Assembly (NCBI RefSeq): GCF_012958305.1
Contig: NZ_JABBYO010000003.1
Coordinates: forward strand, 62,001-126,000
Reading direction: 5' to 3'
DNA: 64,000 nt
From: Tautonia rosea
GTDB lineage: Bacteria > Planctomycetota > Planctomycetia > Isosphaerales > Isosphaeraceae
Shown here: in pieces, positions 52,215-61,146 of the stretch
Layout of the letters: each line of letters begins with the position of its first letter
Numbering within the stretch: the stretch's first letter is position 1
The notes under the pieces: model-generated
What the model saw: only the letters and a program-made list of their open reading frames with translations
Told to the model about the DNA's origin: nothing
Databases searched by the model: none
Made by a program: the position numbers and the translations under genes

Positions 52215-52397
52215 GCCAGTGGCCTCCTTGCCTGCTGGCGGTGCAGTCGCGACGGGGTTCCAGGGGCAATCCCTTTAGGTGCGTCCGATCGGCGCGGAAT
52301 TGCCCCACCATGTGTGCTGCAAACCTTAGCGAATCGCGCCAGGAGCACAAGGCCGATTCGCGTTCAGGTTTCGGCTTTGGCTCCGGAATGAGCCGAG

Positions 52398-53561
52398 TCA
52401 GTCGGTCCAGCCTTCCCAGGTTAAGCGGAGCGTTTCGGGCAGGACACGCCCGGCAGCCTGGTAGCCGTGGTAGCTGTCGTCGGTCACGAAGTCGACCTCA
52501 TAGTGTTTATTGGTCAGAGCCTCGTGCATCCGGATGTTTGCCTCCCACCAGTCGCCGAAGCGGTTGATCAGGTCGTTGCGGCCGTCGTGCAGGACGATCT
52601 TGACGATCGGCTTGCGCTCCGACTCCCGGACGATCTCCGGATACGCTCCGCCCCCCCGGATGTTCGTAAAGCTGCCAATGTGGGAGCAAACCCTTCCAAA
52701 CAGATCCGGTCGTTCCCAGGCCACCGTGAACGCACAGATGCCCCCCGACGAGGCCCCGCCGATGGCCCGAAACGAAGGGGCATCACGCAGGTTGAACTCC
52801 GACTCAAGGCGGGGGATGACCTCGTCAGCCAGGAACGTTGCGTAGCGATCGCTCAGCGTGTCGTACTCGACGCTCCGGTTGCGCGCACCGTCGTCGTTCA
52901 CCCCCGGATTCAAGAGGGCAAGGATCGTGACCGGCATCTCGCCGTCGGCGATCAAATTTTCAACAACCGTGCCGACATGTTCGCGCTTGTAGGCATCACC
53001 ATCCTGGAAGACCATCAACGCGGCCGGTTCGGAGCCGTCGTAGGCGCCGGGGATGTAGATCCAACCGGCTCGGTCGTTGTCGAAGACCTCGCTACGGAAG
53101 TTGAACTCACGGAAGGTGCCGTAGTCCTGGCCCGGCCGCTCGGACGACTCAGGAGGGTAGGTCCAGCCCGGCATCTCGATCGACCCGCCACCGATACGGT
53201 CGTCTCCCAGGGTCAACTCATAATTGAATTTCTGGTCGTTGGCGACTTCCAGCACGATTGCCCAGAGGCCGGTCTCACCGATCGGTTTCAGGTCCCGCCC
53301 TTGCTGCCGAGTCACCATCCCTTCGAGCCGGGGGGCGGGGTTGGCGTCGCTCGGTACGGCCAGGACGAACGCGGCCAGCCCCTCGTCATGAAAATGGGCT
53401 CCCCGAGCCGGGTCGACTCCTTCGGGGAGGCGTTCTCGAATGCGATCGGCCAGCCGGTCCCCCGCCTCGGCGTCGATCGGTGCCTTCAGCGCGTCTCGCA
53501 GTTCGGCGGCGGAGATCGGGTCAGATTCCAGCACGATGGTGAGGAGGAGGGAGAGGATCAT
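52398..53561 (-). CDS. Exported esterase (enterochelin esterase/Esterase_D-like)
   Basis: A 387-residue protein with a short leader (MILSLLLTIVLESDPISAAE). The first part (about 60-150) is a beta-sandwich like the N-domain of Fes-type esterases (WAIVLEVANDQKFNYEL). The alpha/beta hydrolase part holds GGASSGG, with Ser271 as predicted nucleophile, RVCSHIGSFTNIRGG and an acid/His region in VLHDGRNDLINRFGDWW and DDSYHGYQAA. It splits esters outside or in the periplasm; related planctomycete proteins act on sugar or siderophore esters. I start at ATG 53561; a TTG seven codons earlier is less likely. It begins 37 bases after the APC permease gene and is probably co-transcribed with it. Confidence 0.88.
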   Translation of the reverse strand: MILSLLLTIVLESDPISAAELRDALKAPIDAEAGDRLADRIRERLPEGVDPARGAHFHDEGLAAFVLAVPSDANPAPRLEGMVTRQQGRDLKPIGETGLWAIVLEVANDQKFNYELTLGDDRIGGGSIEMPGWTYPPESSERPGQDYGTFREFNFRSEVFDNDRAGWIYIPGAYDGSEPAALMVFQDGDAYKREHVGTVVENLIADGEMPVTILALLNPGVNDDGARNRSVEYDTLSDRYATFLADEVIPRLESEFNLRDAPSFRAIGGASSGGICAFTVAWERPDLFGRVCSHIGSFTNIRGGGAYPEIVRESERKPIVKIVLHDGRNDLINRFGDWWEANIRMHEALTNKHYEVDFVTDDSYHGYQAAGRVLPETLRLTWEGWTD

Positions 53562-53597
53562 GTGGGGATCTCGAATCGTCAAGAGGGAGCAGAAACG

Positions 53598-55064
53598 TCA
53601 CGGTTGCGAGTCTCCCCGACGGCTCATCACCAGATACGCCGGGACACCCGCCAGGATGATGCCGAGACCGACAATCGACTCGGCAAACGTCTCCTGGAGC
53701 ATGTTTCCAAGTAGCAAAGCCGCACCCGCCAGGTAGATCATCGGCGTGAAAGGATAGCCCCACGTCCGATAGGGACGCTTTAGGTCGGGCCTCGTCCGAC
53801 GTAGAACGAAAACAGATGCGACCGTTAACGCATACATGAACGTCGCGCCAAAAATGACGTAAGAAAATAAAACGTCATAAAGTGGTGTCTGATTGAGTTT
53901 CACCCAGGCGTTTCGAAACCAGGCTGGCAAGCCACTCTCTGAACCAGGCGCCTCGATCACCAGGAAGATGGCCCCGGCGGCCGTCAAGAGCGCTGCCCAG
54001 GCGGTCTGAATGATGATCGCGTTGGCCGGCGTGTGAAATCTGGGATGAACATGACTGATCGAGTGCGGTAGCAAGCCGTCTCGGGCCATGGCAAAGTACG
54101 CCCGAGGCCCGGACAGGGCATTGCCGTTGAGTGCGATGAAGATCGATCCCATCACCACCAGGGCAATCAGCCAGGCGCCGGGTAGACCGAACAGCCGAAC
54201 AAAAAAGGCTCCTGCGACGTTGCGGCCGTCAGGAGGTTGGGCCACGTCGGCCATCGGCAAGACGAGGTGATAGGAGAGCGTGACCCCCAGGTACACGGCG
54301 ATCAGGGTCAGTGTTCCCAGAATGGCCGCACGAGGAATGTTCCGTTCGGGTTCTCGGATTTCCTCGGCAAGTGCCGTGATGTTGATCCACCCGTCATACG
54401 TCCAGAGCACGCCGACCATCGCCGCGAGCATTGCCCGCATCACCGATCCGCTCAGGTCCGTCGGCCACATGGGCGAGAGATTCTCGGTTCGGGCCACTCC
54501 CATCAGGAAGGGGAGCGGGAGCAGGATCATCGCGGCCATCGTGCCGACCTTCAGCACGGTGCCGAAGACCTGCACGCCGCCACCAACCCGGGCACCCAGA
54601 ACGTTGAGAACGGCGAGCGTCGTCATTGCCAGGATCGCGACACCCGCGTCCCAGCCGGCCTTGGGAATGCCAGTCGGGGCTGGGACCACCTCTCCGAAAT
54701 AGAGCGCGAATCCGGCTGCGAGGGCTGCGACCGATCCCGATCGAATCACCAGAAATTCGGTCCAGCCGAAGAGGAAGCCCGCCAGTTTCCCGAACGCTTC
54801 CCTCAAATACACATATGGCCCCCCGGCCTGCGGGAGCATCGCCCCCAGCTCGGCGACCGTGAGGGCTCCAGCCAGTGTGAGCAAGCCTCCAGCGATCCAG
54901 ATGGCGATGATCAGACCGATCGACCCGAGGGTGCCCGCCACCCTTGCCGGCACGATGAAGATGCCCGAGCCTATCACCGATCCGACGATTGCACTGTAAG
55001 CCGTCGCCGGTCCCAGAACGCGAGGTAAAATCGGGCGCTGGGATTTTGGAGGGTCGTTGGACAT
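53598..55064 (-). CDS. APC family amino acid permease
   Basis: A 488-residue transporter with twelve hydrophobic segments. The consensus near the first helix reads VGSVIGSGIFIVPARVA, and the third-helix region carries ELGAMLPQAGGPYVYLREAFG, both hallmarks of the APC superfamily. The central VGVLWTYDGWINITALAEEIREPERNIPRA block is typical of amino acid/polyamine antiporters and exchangers. It imports amino acids in exchange or symport with protons. It lies 78 bp downstream of the M28 peptidase gene and 36 bp upstream of the esterase gene. That context supports uptake of amino acids released by the peptidase, which is inference. Confidence 0.93.
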   Translation of the reverse strand: MSNDPPKSQRPILPRVLGPATAYSAIVGSVIGSGIFIVPARVAGTLGSIGLIIAIWIAGGLLTLAGALTVAELGAMLPQAGGPYVYLREAFGKLAGFLFGWTEFLVIRSGSVAALAAGFALYFGEVVPAPTGIPKAGWDAGVAILAMTTLAVLNVLGARVGGGVQVFGTVLKVGTMAAMILLPLPFLMGVARTENLSPMWPTDLSGSVMRAMLAAMVGVLWTYDGWINITALAEEIREPERNIPRAAILGTLTLIAVYLGVTLSYHLVLPMADVAQPPDGRNVAGAFFVRLFGLPGAWLIALVVMGSIFIALNGNALSGPRAYFAMARDGLLPHSISHVHPRFHTPANAIIIQTAWAALLTAAGAIFLVIEAPGSESGLPAWFRNAWVKLNQTPLYDVLFSYVIFGATFMYALTVASVFVLRRTRPDLKRPYRTWGYPFTPMIYLAGAALLLGNMLQETFAESIVGLGIILAGVPAYLVMSRRGDSQP

Positions 55065-55142
55065 CCAGACGTGCTCTCAAAGAAAGAGATGATGCATTGG
55101 GACGATTGAAGGGGAACCCATCACCGTTGCTGATTCCCCCGA

Positions 55143-57494
55143 TCAGTCCGCGTTTCGGGCCGCTTGTTCCGCCTCGGCCATGACGGCGCTGGCAGCCTCA
55201 ATCCGATCAATCAAGATGGAGGTCTGTTCGTTCATCATGTCCTGATGAGAGTCTTCGATCGCTTGTCGGACCCCTGGCAAGGGCCAGCTTGCATAGCCAG
55301 TCGTCAGTCCAGGAGCATAGATCGCGTGGCGAAAGAACGGTCGGCCCGGGAGCCCACCTTCGATCAGAAACGCCCGTTCAACGCGCATCAAGGCATGATT
55401 CACGCGGCTCAGGGTTCCCTCATCCGGAGGTACCTCACCCGCCACCAGGGCAGCCGTGGCCTCATCGAGCTTTGCGGCCTGAGTCTGGAAGTCACGGATC
55501 ACCCGGGAAAGCTCGACAAGACCATGAAACGCGATCAACGGCTCGTCATCCGCCACCAGCGATTTGCGCGCGACTCTCTCGCGGAGCCGGTTCAATTCGT
55601 CTTCGATCGCCTCGCCGTAGGGAGTGAATGTCAACGGGGCGACCTCGGCCGAGGCCGCTCTCAGCAAGATCAACGTATACAGCCGTGCGGCAGTGGTGTG
55701 CCCGACGAAACTGGGATCGCCGAATTTTTCCATCCAGTAGAAATTATCATAAATCGAATGATAGACCCCATATCGACCGCCAAAATCGACGTTCAGAGCC
55801 GGGATGCCCAGGTTGTCAACGAAGGCCGTGTAATCGGACCCCGAGCCGAGGGGATTCAGCCTTGAGGAGAAGGGAGGCAACACGGGCTCTGGGTCGTCAG
55901 CGTCGAGGTCCGGTAATGTCAAGCGGACCGACTTCGCCCAATCCGATCGCTGTTCCTCCAGCCAGACATCCCGTAGGGATCGGCCAGTGGACGGCTCGAC
56001 CACATCGGCAGCGGCCGAGAGCATCAGGTCTCGGAGCGACGGAACACCGTCCACATCCAGGTTCGGCCCGGAGACGGCGGAATCGACGTTGAGCATCATC
56101 AGGGCCTTGGCGTCGAGTTCGTCGCGATGCTCGTCGGCCCATTCGGTCGAGCCGACCAGGCCGTATTCCTCCGCGTCCCAGCTCGCGTAGACAAGCGTTC
56201 GTCTCGGTCGCCAGCCGGCCTTGTACGCCTCTCCCAGGGCTCGGCAGGCTTCCAGGGTGGCGGCGGTTCCGCTTCCCGGATCGACCGCGCCGTAGGTCCA
56301 GGCGTCTCGGTGGTTGCCGACCATCACCCAGCAATCGGGCTCGAACTCCCCCGTCAAGGTGGCGATGACGTTGTGAATCGTCTTGAGGCTGTATTTGGTC
56401 CGAACGGCCAGTCGTACCTCCACCGGCCCCGGCCCGACGTGATAGGCCAAGGGCAGGCCACCTTGCCAGCCTTCGGGAACCTCGGGGCCGGCGAGTGCCT
56501 CAAAGATCGGCTGAGCGGCCTCGTAGCTGATGGGGAGGGACGGGATCGCAGCGAAGTATTCGTTGCGGTCGAACCCGTTTTCCTCCTCCCAGGCGTCGAC
56601 CAGATGCGGTAATACCGAATAATTCATGCTGGGATTGTCGAGTGACATCGGCGCCTTGCCCGCCAGCGGGAATCCGAAATAGCGGTCGAACGGCAAGCGA
56701 TCGGCCCCCTTGACCGAGGGGCCATGCGGCGTCGATGGGTCTCCCGGCCCGAGCGAGAGGAACTGAACGCTGCCGCGCTGGATCGCCGAGGGTGGCCGGA
56801 ACGGTCCGTTTGGATAAATGGCTCCTCGGGCGTAACCGTCGTCGATCGGATCGGAGTAGATCAACACCCCGATTGCCCCCCGACGCTGGGCGTTCAGGAC
56901 CTTGAGCCCCCGGAAAATCGCCCCGTAGCGCGCCAGGACGATCTTGCCGGCCACGTCAATCCCCAGGCCCTCCAACGCCTTGAAGTCGGCGGCCGTCCCG
57001 TAATTCGCATAGACGATCTGCCCGGTCACGTCTCCCGACACGCCATAGCCGTGAAACGCGGGCCAGGCGTTCGGACTGGCGGAATCCTTGTCGAGCGGGT
57101 TCGGGTCTTCGATCACCTTCAGCTCGATTCGATCGGGGCGCACAATCGTTACTGAGGTCAAGCCGTCCGGCTCGTTGAGCAACACCTCATACTCGGCAAA
57201 CTCGGCGTTCCAGCCCGCTTCGCGTAGCTGATCCCGAACAAAGACCGCCGTCTCGTAACCTGCTTCGGTCCCGGCTTCGTGCGGTTCCTCGGTCAGGCGG
57301 CGGAGGATCGCCCGGGCCGAGTCCGGGTTCGGGACCGTCACTGCAAGGGCTTCCATCTTAGTGAGCCTCTCGGCCTGCGCAGATGAAACTCCCGGAGGAC
57401 GAAGATCGTCTGCCTGACCAGAAGCTGGAGCCGTCGTCAGCACGAGCAGGAAGATCAATCCTGGGAATCTTGGTTCAGACGACTTCCGATGCAT
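55143..57494 (-). CDS. M28B glutamate carboxypeptidase II-like metallopeptidase, exported
   Basis: A 783-residue protein with a signal peptide (RFPGLIFLLVLTTAPASGQA), a PA domain and a dinuclear zinc M28B domain. All five zinc-site residues are visible: His395 (GNHRDAWTYG), Asp405 (VDPGSGTA), Glu442-Glu443 (DAEEYG), Asp471 (LNVDSA) and His579 (YGVYHSIYD). The length and the C-terminal dimerisation-like domain match glutamate carboxypeptidase II/transferrin-receptor-type proteins, which release C-terminal glutamate or other residues from peptides. GGAG lies about ten bases before the ATG at 57494; a longer open frame upstream is not protein-like. An APC permease gene follows immediately. Confidence 0.92.
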   Translation of the reverse strand: MHRKSSEPRFPGLIFLLVLTTAPASGQADDLRPPGVSSAQAERLTKMEALAVTVPNPDSARAILRRLTEEPHEAGTEAGYETAVFVRDQLREAGWNAEFAEYEVLLNEPDGLTSVTIVRPDRIELKVIEDPNPLDKDSASPNAWPAFHGYGVSGDVTGQIVYANYGTAADFKALEGLGIDVAGKIVLARYGAIFRGLKVLNAQRRGAIGVLIYSDPIDDGYARGAIYPNGPFRPPSAIQRGSVQFLSLGPGDPSTPHGPSVKGADRLPFDRYFGFPLAGKAPMSLDNPSMNYSVLPHLVDAWEEENGFDRNEYFAAIPSLPISYEAAQPIFEALAGPEVPEGWQGGLPLAYHVGPGPVEVRLAVRTKYSLKTIHNVIATLTGEFEPDCWVMVGNHRDAWTYGAVDPGSGTAATLEACRALGEAYKAGWRPRRTLVYASWDAEEYGLVGSTEWADEHRDELDAKALMMLNVDSAVSGPNLDVDGVPSLRDLMLSAAADVVEPSTGRSLRDVWLEEQRSDWAKSVRLTLPDLDADDPEPVLPPFSSRLNPLGSGSDYTAFVDNLGIPALNVDFGGRYGVYHSIYDNFYWMEKFGDPSFVGHTTAARLYTLILLRAASAEVAPLTFTPYGEAIEDELNRLRERVARKSLVADDEPLIAFHGLVELSRVIRDFQTQAAKLDEATAALVAGEVPPDEGTLSRVNHALMRVERAFLIEGGLPGRPFFRHAIYAPGLTTGYASWPLPGVRQAIEDSHQDMMNEQTSILIDRIEAASAVMAEAEQAARNAD

Positions 57495-57681
57495 CGGCTC
57501 AACGCTCCGAAAGGACGGGGCGACTTGACAGGAAATGCCGCGCGGGGTCATCCTCAGTCCAACAACCCGACACGGGGCACAGGTCATGTGAGCAGGATAC
57601 GGCCCGGTTCAGACCGACGCCAGCCCCCCCGATCGGATCGTCGATCGTGGTGGTCTCCCCCCGACCCTTTCGATTGCCCGG

Positions 57682-58311
57682 ATGTCTCCATTGAGGCGCT
57701 TCGTGATGTCCATCGTGCCGTTGCTGTTCTCGCTCGGAATGCTGGGCACCTCTGCTCCTCAGGGTGCTCCTGCCCAGGGAGAAGTGATCACCGCCCGCTA
57801 CGAGATCGATCTACTCGGCAGGAGTCGCGTGGTTTTCGCCTTACCCCCTGGGCCTCGGACGATCCAAGCCTTTCGATGGATGCCCGCTTCAGACTCCTCA
57901 GAGATCTGGAAATCGGCGCGGCTTCGCCTCATCTGGGACGGTGACGATCTGGAACGCGCAGGGGTTGACGTGCCGCTCGGGCGGTTTGTCAGCCCTGGCG
58001 ACGGCGACGATCCCCCGACCGAATTCGAGAACCGCCGCGCAATGCCTTACCGTCGGAACGGTCGCCTGGTGCTTGATGCAGAGGGCCCCGTTCGCGGTTC
58101 GCTTCGCCTCCAAACCGCGCCGGAGGCGAGCAAGCTCGACAACCAGGGTTACCTTCGGGCCCAGCTTTCGGCTGAGCCGAGCGAGGACGAACAGTCGCCA
58201 TCGTCGAATTCGGGAAACTTCTCGGAAAATCCCGTAAGCGGATCGGGTCGCGCCGTGCGATACTGGTACGACCGCGAACCTGGACCCTCTGCGACTCACG
58301 GATCAGGATGA
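57682..58311 (+). CDS. Short exported DUF2961/GH172-like protein
   Basis: A 209-residue protein with a signal peptide (VPLLFSLGMLGTSAPQGAPAQ). The middle, SARLRLIWDGDDLERAGVDVPLGRF, and the following AMPYRRNGRLVLDAEGP strongly recall the core of DUF2961 (glycoside hydrolase family 172), where the equivalent reads 'R-x-Y-W-D-G-x-P-S-V-x-V-P-L-G-D-F'. Family proteins are about 350-400 residues; here only the central part exists, and the tail is a Ser/Asn-rich disordered stretch. It is either a divergent short member or a gene eroded at both ends. No frameshift is evident. The start could also be the ATG at 57706. Catalytic function is doubtful. Confidence 0.55.
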   Translation: MSPLRRFVMSIVPLLFSLGMLGTSAPQGAPAQGEVITARYEIDLLGRSRVVFALPPGPRTIQAFRWMPASDSSEIWKSARLRLIWDGDDLERAGVDVPLGRFVSPGDGDDPPTEFENRRAMPYRRNGRLVLDAEGPVRGSLRLQTAPEASKLDNQGYLRAQLSAEPSEDEQSPSSNSGNFSENPVSGSGRAVRYWYDREPGPSATHGSG

Positions 58312-58419
58312 ACGGATTCCTTGCCTTCCTTTCCTTGCCCGTACGTGTCGGTCGTGCGTCGAAGTGTTTCAAGGCCCAATCGTCCGGCTGCCTTTCCCGG
58401 AGCCGGGGGAGAAGTTTCC

Positions 58420-58941
58420 ATGCCGCTCTCCGTCGCCATTGGTGGTGCCAAAGGAACCTTTGCGGATCAGGTCGGGAGCGAGGTTGCTCGAGTACTCGAC
58501 CGGGCGTTCGGAGCCGAAGGTGAGTGGGAGGGGGTGGCCGTGCGCCACTTCGGCGAGCTGACCGCCGATCTCCTGGCCGAGCTTCGCCGCCGAGCCGCCG
58601 AGGAACTGGGTGAACATGCTGTGCCGAACCTGTCCGGCGTCGTGGGAGCCAAGACTGGGGTATTCCTCCCCGCTCACGTCCAGACGATCACCTTGCCGCT
58701 GTCTCAGGGTGGCCCGCTTTGCTGCGCCAGTCTCCCGGGACTTCGCGAGGAACTGGCCGACCTGGCCAATCGCTGGGACTTGCCCCTTGACGACGCCTCG
58801 TTGCTGGAACTGCTCCGCGTGGCCGACGATCCCGAAGATGGTCCCGTCTCCGAGCCTCTCGAGGTCATCACCTTTGCCCGACTCGCCCTAGCGGCGAACG
58901 AAGCCGTTCGTCGCGATTGCCCACTCTGGCTTCTCGATTGA
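58420..58941 (+). CDS. Hypothetical protein, unrecognised family
   Basis: A 173-residue cytoplasmic protein with no signal peptide or membrane segment. It is acidic and helical, with a vicinal cysteine pair in GGPLCCASLPG and a long leucine-rich second half (LREELADLANRWDLP, LEVITFARLALAANEAVRRDCPLW). I know no family for it. The start is supported by GGGGGAG about eight bases before the ATG at 58420; the frame is open to 58321 but lacks protein-like content there. It lies after the GH172-like gene (108 bp) and is convergent with the SPL-like gene (45 bp). Confidence 0.7.
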   Translation: MPLSVAIGGAKGTFADQVGSEVARVLDRAFGAEGEWEGVAVRHFGELTADLLAELRRRAAEELGEHAVPNLSGVVGAKTGVFLPAHVQTITLPLSQGGPLCCASLPGLREELADLANRWDLPLDDASLLELLRVADDPEDGPVSEPLEVITFARLALAANEAVRRDCPLWLLD

Positions 58942-58986
58942 GTCTCGGAATGTTCTCTGCTGCCGGATCGATCAATGGAACATCAC

Positions 58987-60072
58987 TCAAAACGCATAAC
59001 GAACCCCGCAATACGGAAGTTTTTTGCGCAAGAGTGTCACGAACTGATCGACCAGCTCCGTTTTCAATCCGCGCCGGTAGCGAACATTCCGCCCCCCGGT
59101 TTCCGAGGTCTTCTCCTCCTGAAGTTCGGGCACCCAGAGCAAGTCCTCGGCTTTCGGGTGCCATCGCAGGTTGACTTCGTGAAGGCCGTCGTGGTGGGTC
59201 AGAAAGATGACCTCCGCCCGCAATTGCCGGCGCGCCCTGGGGCCGATCGCGTCGTCGATGTTCGAGAACAACTCCGCGTAATCGTCGAGCCATCCCTCAT
59301 AGTACACAACCGGGCTGAAGTTCAGGTGAACCTCGTACCCGGCCGCCACGAAGTCGTCGATTGCGGCAATCCGATCAGCAATGGATGACGTGCGGATGTC
59401 CAGCAGTTTTGCCACAATCGGTGGCATCATGCTAAACCGAATCCGCGTCTTGCCGCAGGGGTCGTAATCGAGCAAGGCTCGATTGACAAACTTGGTAGCG
59501 AACGAGGCTTTTGCGTTCGGCAGGCGACGGAACAGAGCGACGAGGTCCCGGAGATTGTCCGAGATCAGAGCATCGACCGAGCAATCCCCGTTCTCGCCGA
59601 TGTCATAGACCCACTGCCAGGGGTCGACCTGATTCGGGGTCCCTTTGTTGCCCTGTCGGGCCGCATGACGCTCGATCGCCTGGCAAATTGCGTCGATATT
59701 CACGAACGTGCTGATTGGGTTGGCATAACCCTTCCGCCTCGGCACATAACAGTAGGCACAGGCCATCGCGCAGCCGTTCGAGAACCCAGGCGCAATGAAG
59801 TCGGCCGATCGGCCGTTGGGACGCATTTCCATCCCCTTGCGAAGCCCCAGCACGAGCGTTGACTTCTTGATCCGAAGCCAGTCCTCGGCGTTCCCTTCAT
59901 TCCCGTGCAGGCCGGGAATGTTCCAGTGCGACGGCACCACGACCCGCTCAGCCTTCGGGAAGCGATCGAGAATCTCCCGACCCCTCGGGATGTCCGGGAC
60001 CGAGGCTTCCAGGTAAATCGTCCCAACATCAAGCATCGCGGTCGAAACGACAGGCGCGGATCGCGTCGGCAT
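58987..60072 (-). CDS. Spore photoproduct lyase family radical SAM protein
   Basis: A 361-residue radical SAM enzyme with the cluster motif CAMACAYC (Cys101, Cys105, Cys108). The surrounding GFSNGCAMACAYCYVPRRKGYANPISTFVN and later VYDIGENGDCSVDALISD, ASFATKFVNRALLDYDP, and RIRFSMMPP match SPL-family proteins. Classical SPL repairs thymine dimers in spores; planctomycetes do not sporulate, so this homologue may repair DNA in ordinary cells or have another target. The conserved C-terminal Cys region ends at LPYCGVRYAF. It is convergent with the unknown gene at 58420. The start at 60072 is followed by a second ATG at 60036; either could be used. Confidence 0.9.
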   Translation of the reverse strand: MPTRSAPVVSTAMLDVGTIYLEASVPDIPRGREILDRFPKAERVVVPSHWNIPGLHGNEGNAEDWLRIKKSTLVLGLRKGMEMRPNGRSADFIAPGFSNGCAMACAYCYVPRRKGYANPISTFVNIDAICQAIERHAARQGNKGTPNQVDPWQWVYDIGENGDCSVDALISDNLRDLVALFRRLPNAKASFATKFVNRALLDYDPCGKTRIRFSMMPPIVAKLLDIRTSSIADRIAAIDDFVAAGYEVHLNFSPVVYYEGWLDDYAELFSNIDDAIGPRARRQLRAEVIFLTHHDGLHEVNLRWHPKAEDLLWVPELQEEKTSETGGRNVRYRRGLKTELVDQFVTLLRKKLPYCGVRYAF

Positions 60073-60205
60073 CCTTCGGTCCCTTCATCCTTGAAACCGG
60101 AGGGAATCGCGGCGAAATTCAGGCGCAGACCAGCCGATCCGGTCGGCCTTGCCGCCTGAACTTGTTGTAGACAGGCGTCCAGATACCGTCGAGCGGGTCA
60201 GGAAC

Positions 60206-60853
60206 TCAATGAGCGCGTTCGCCTCGTCGGGGAAGATTCTGAGGAATGGGACTCGGCGCGGTGATCGTGACCTCTGTGTTCAGGAGGTGGGCATTGCTGA
60301 ATGCGGACTGGATCGTGTCAAACTGAACTGGAGGCGTATGAGGGGGAAGTGGGTTGCTTCGTTGTTGGAATCGATAAGCCAGTTCTCGGCTCCGGGCCCG
60401 CTCCCGAGCGTATTGCTGTCGAAGCTCCATTTCCCGCATCTTGACTAGCCGGGGGTTGATTCCTCCAGAAGCAACAACGTTTGAGAAAATCTGTGCTTGT
60501 CTCGTGTTGTGCATGTTCCAGTAGACGCCGTACAGATTGTCCGGCGTCCGGTAGATGACCTGCTGCTGCATCCCCCGCATCGTGGCCGCCCGATTGGCGT
60601 TCATCGACTGGATCATGGCGTTCGTGCGGTTGACCGACTGAATCGCCCCGCTCATTGCTGGACCGCCCATCACGGACTGATTCATCGACGGACTCAACGA
60701 GGAGATCATCCCGTTGGCTCGTCCGATCGACTGTTGGGTCGAATTCAAATATCGGTCGGCTCCTCCCGCGGTTTGTGCATGGCCGACCGACCCTATCACG
60801 ACACTTCCCATCAGCGTGAGAAGGAACATCGGTTGCGGTCGAATGAGTGTCAT
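60206..60853 (-). CDS. Small exported Asn/Gln/Met-rich protein
   Basis: A 215-residue protein with a signal peptide (MFLLTLMGSVVIGSVGHAQ) and a helical low-complexity body rich in Asn, Gln, Met, Ser and Arg (STQQSIGRANGM, SMNANRAATMRGMQQQV). A coiled or helical stretch with charged repeats follows (RLVKMREMELRQQYARERARSRELAYRF), then a Pro-rich tail. No family is recognised. GGAG lies eight bases before the ATG at 60853. It is probably a secreted or outer-membrane-associated small protein; function unknown. Confidence 0.65.
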   Translation of the reverse strand: MTLIRPQPMFLLTLMGSVVIGSVGHAQTAGGADRYLNSTQQSIGRANGMISSLSPSMNQSVMGGPAMSGAIQSVNRTNAMIQSMNANRAATMRGMQQQVIYRTPDNLYGVYWNMHNTRQAQIFSNVVASGGINPRLVKMREMELRQQYARERARSRELAYRFQQRSNPLPPHTPPVQFDTIQSAFSNAHLLNTEVTITAPSPIPQNLPRRGERAH

Positions 60854-61146
60854 CGCTCGGCTCCTCAGGGATTGGTCGAATGGGGGAAGCCCCTGTGAAG
60901 GGATCAGTGCAATCATGATTCTACGGGTCGACCTGTCGAGTCTTCAAGAACGGGTTGATTCACGCTCGGTCAGGCATCCGACGGCCAGGCCCTTGAAAGT
61001 CAACGTCACTCGTGGTGCATCCTCTCGAGGTACAAACCCTTTCGGTGCACGATTTCCTTCGCTTGCCGAACTGGCCTGGATCTGCTACGACACCGATCGA
61101 AACCATCAAGATTCGGACTTGCAACGGTTGTGCCGGGGGTGATTAC

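Noticed and set aside
52467-53714. A 415-codon plus-strand open frame
   Set aside because: Antisense to the esterase and to the end of the APC permease gene; no motif and unusual composition.
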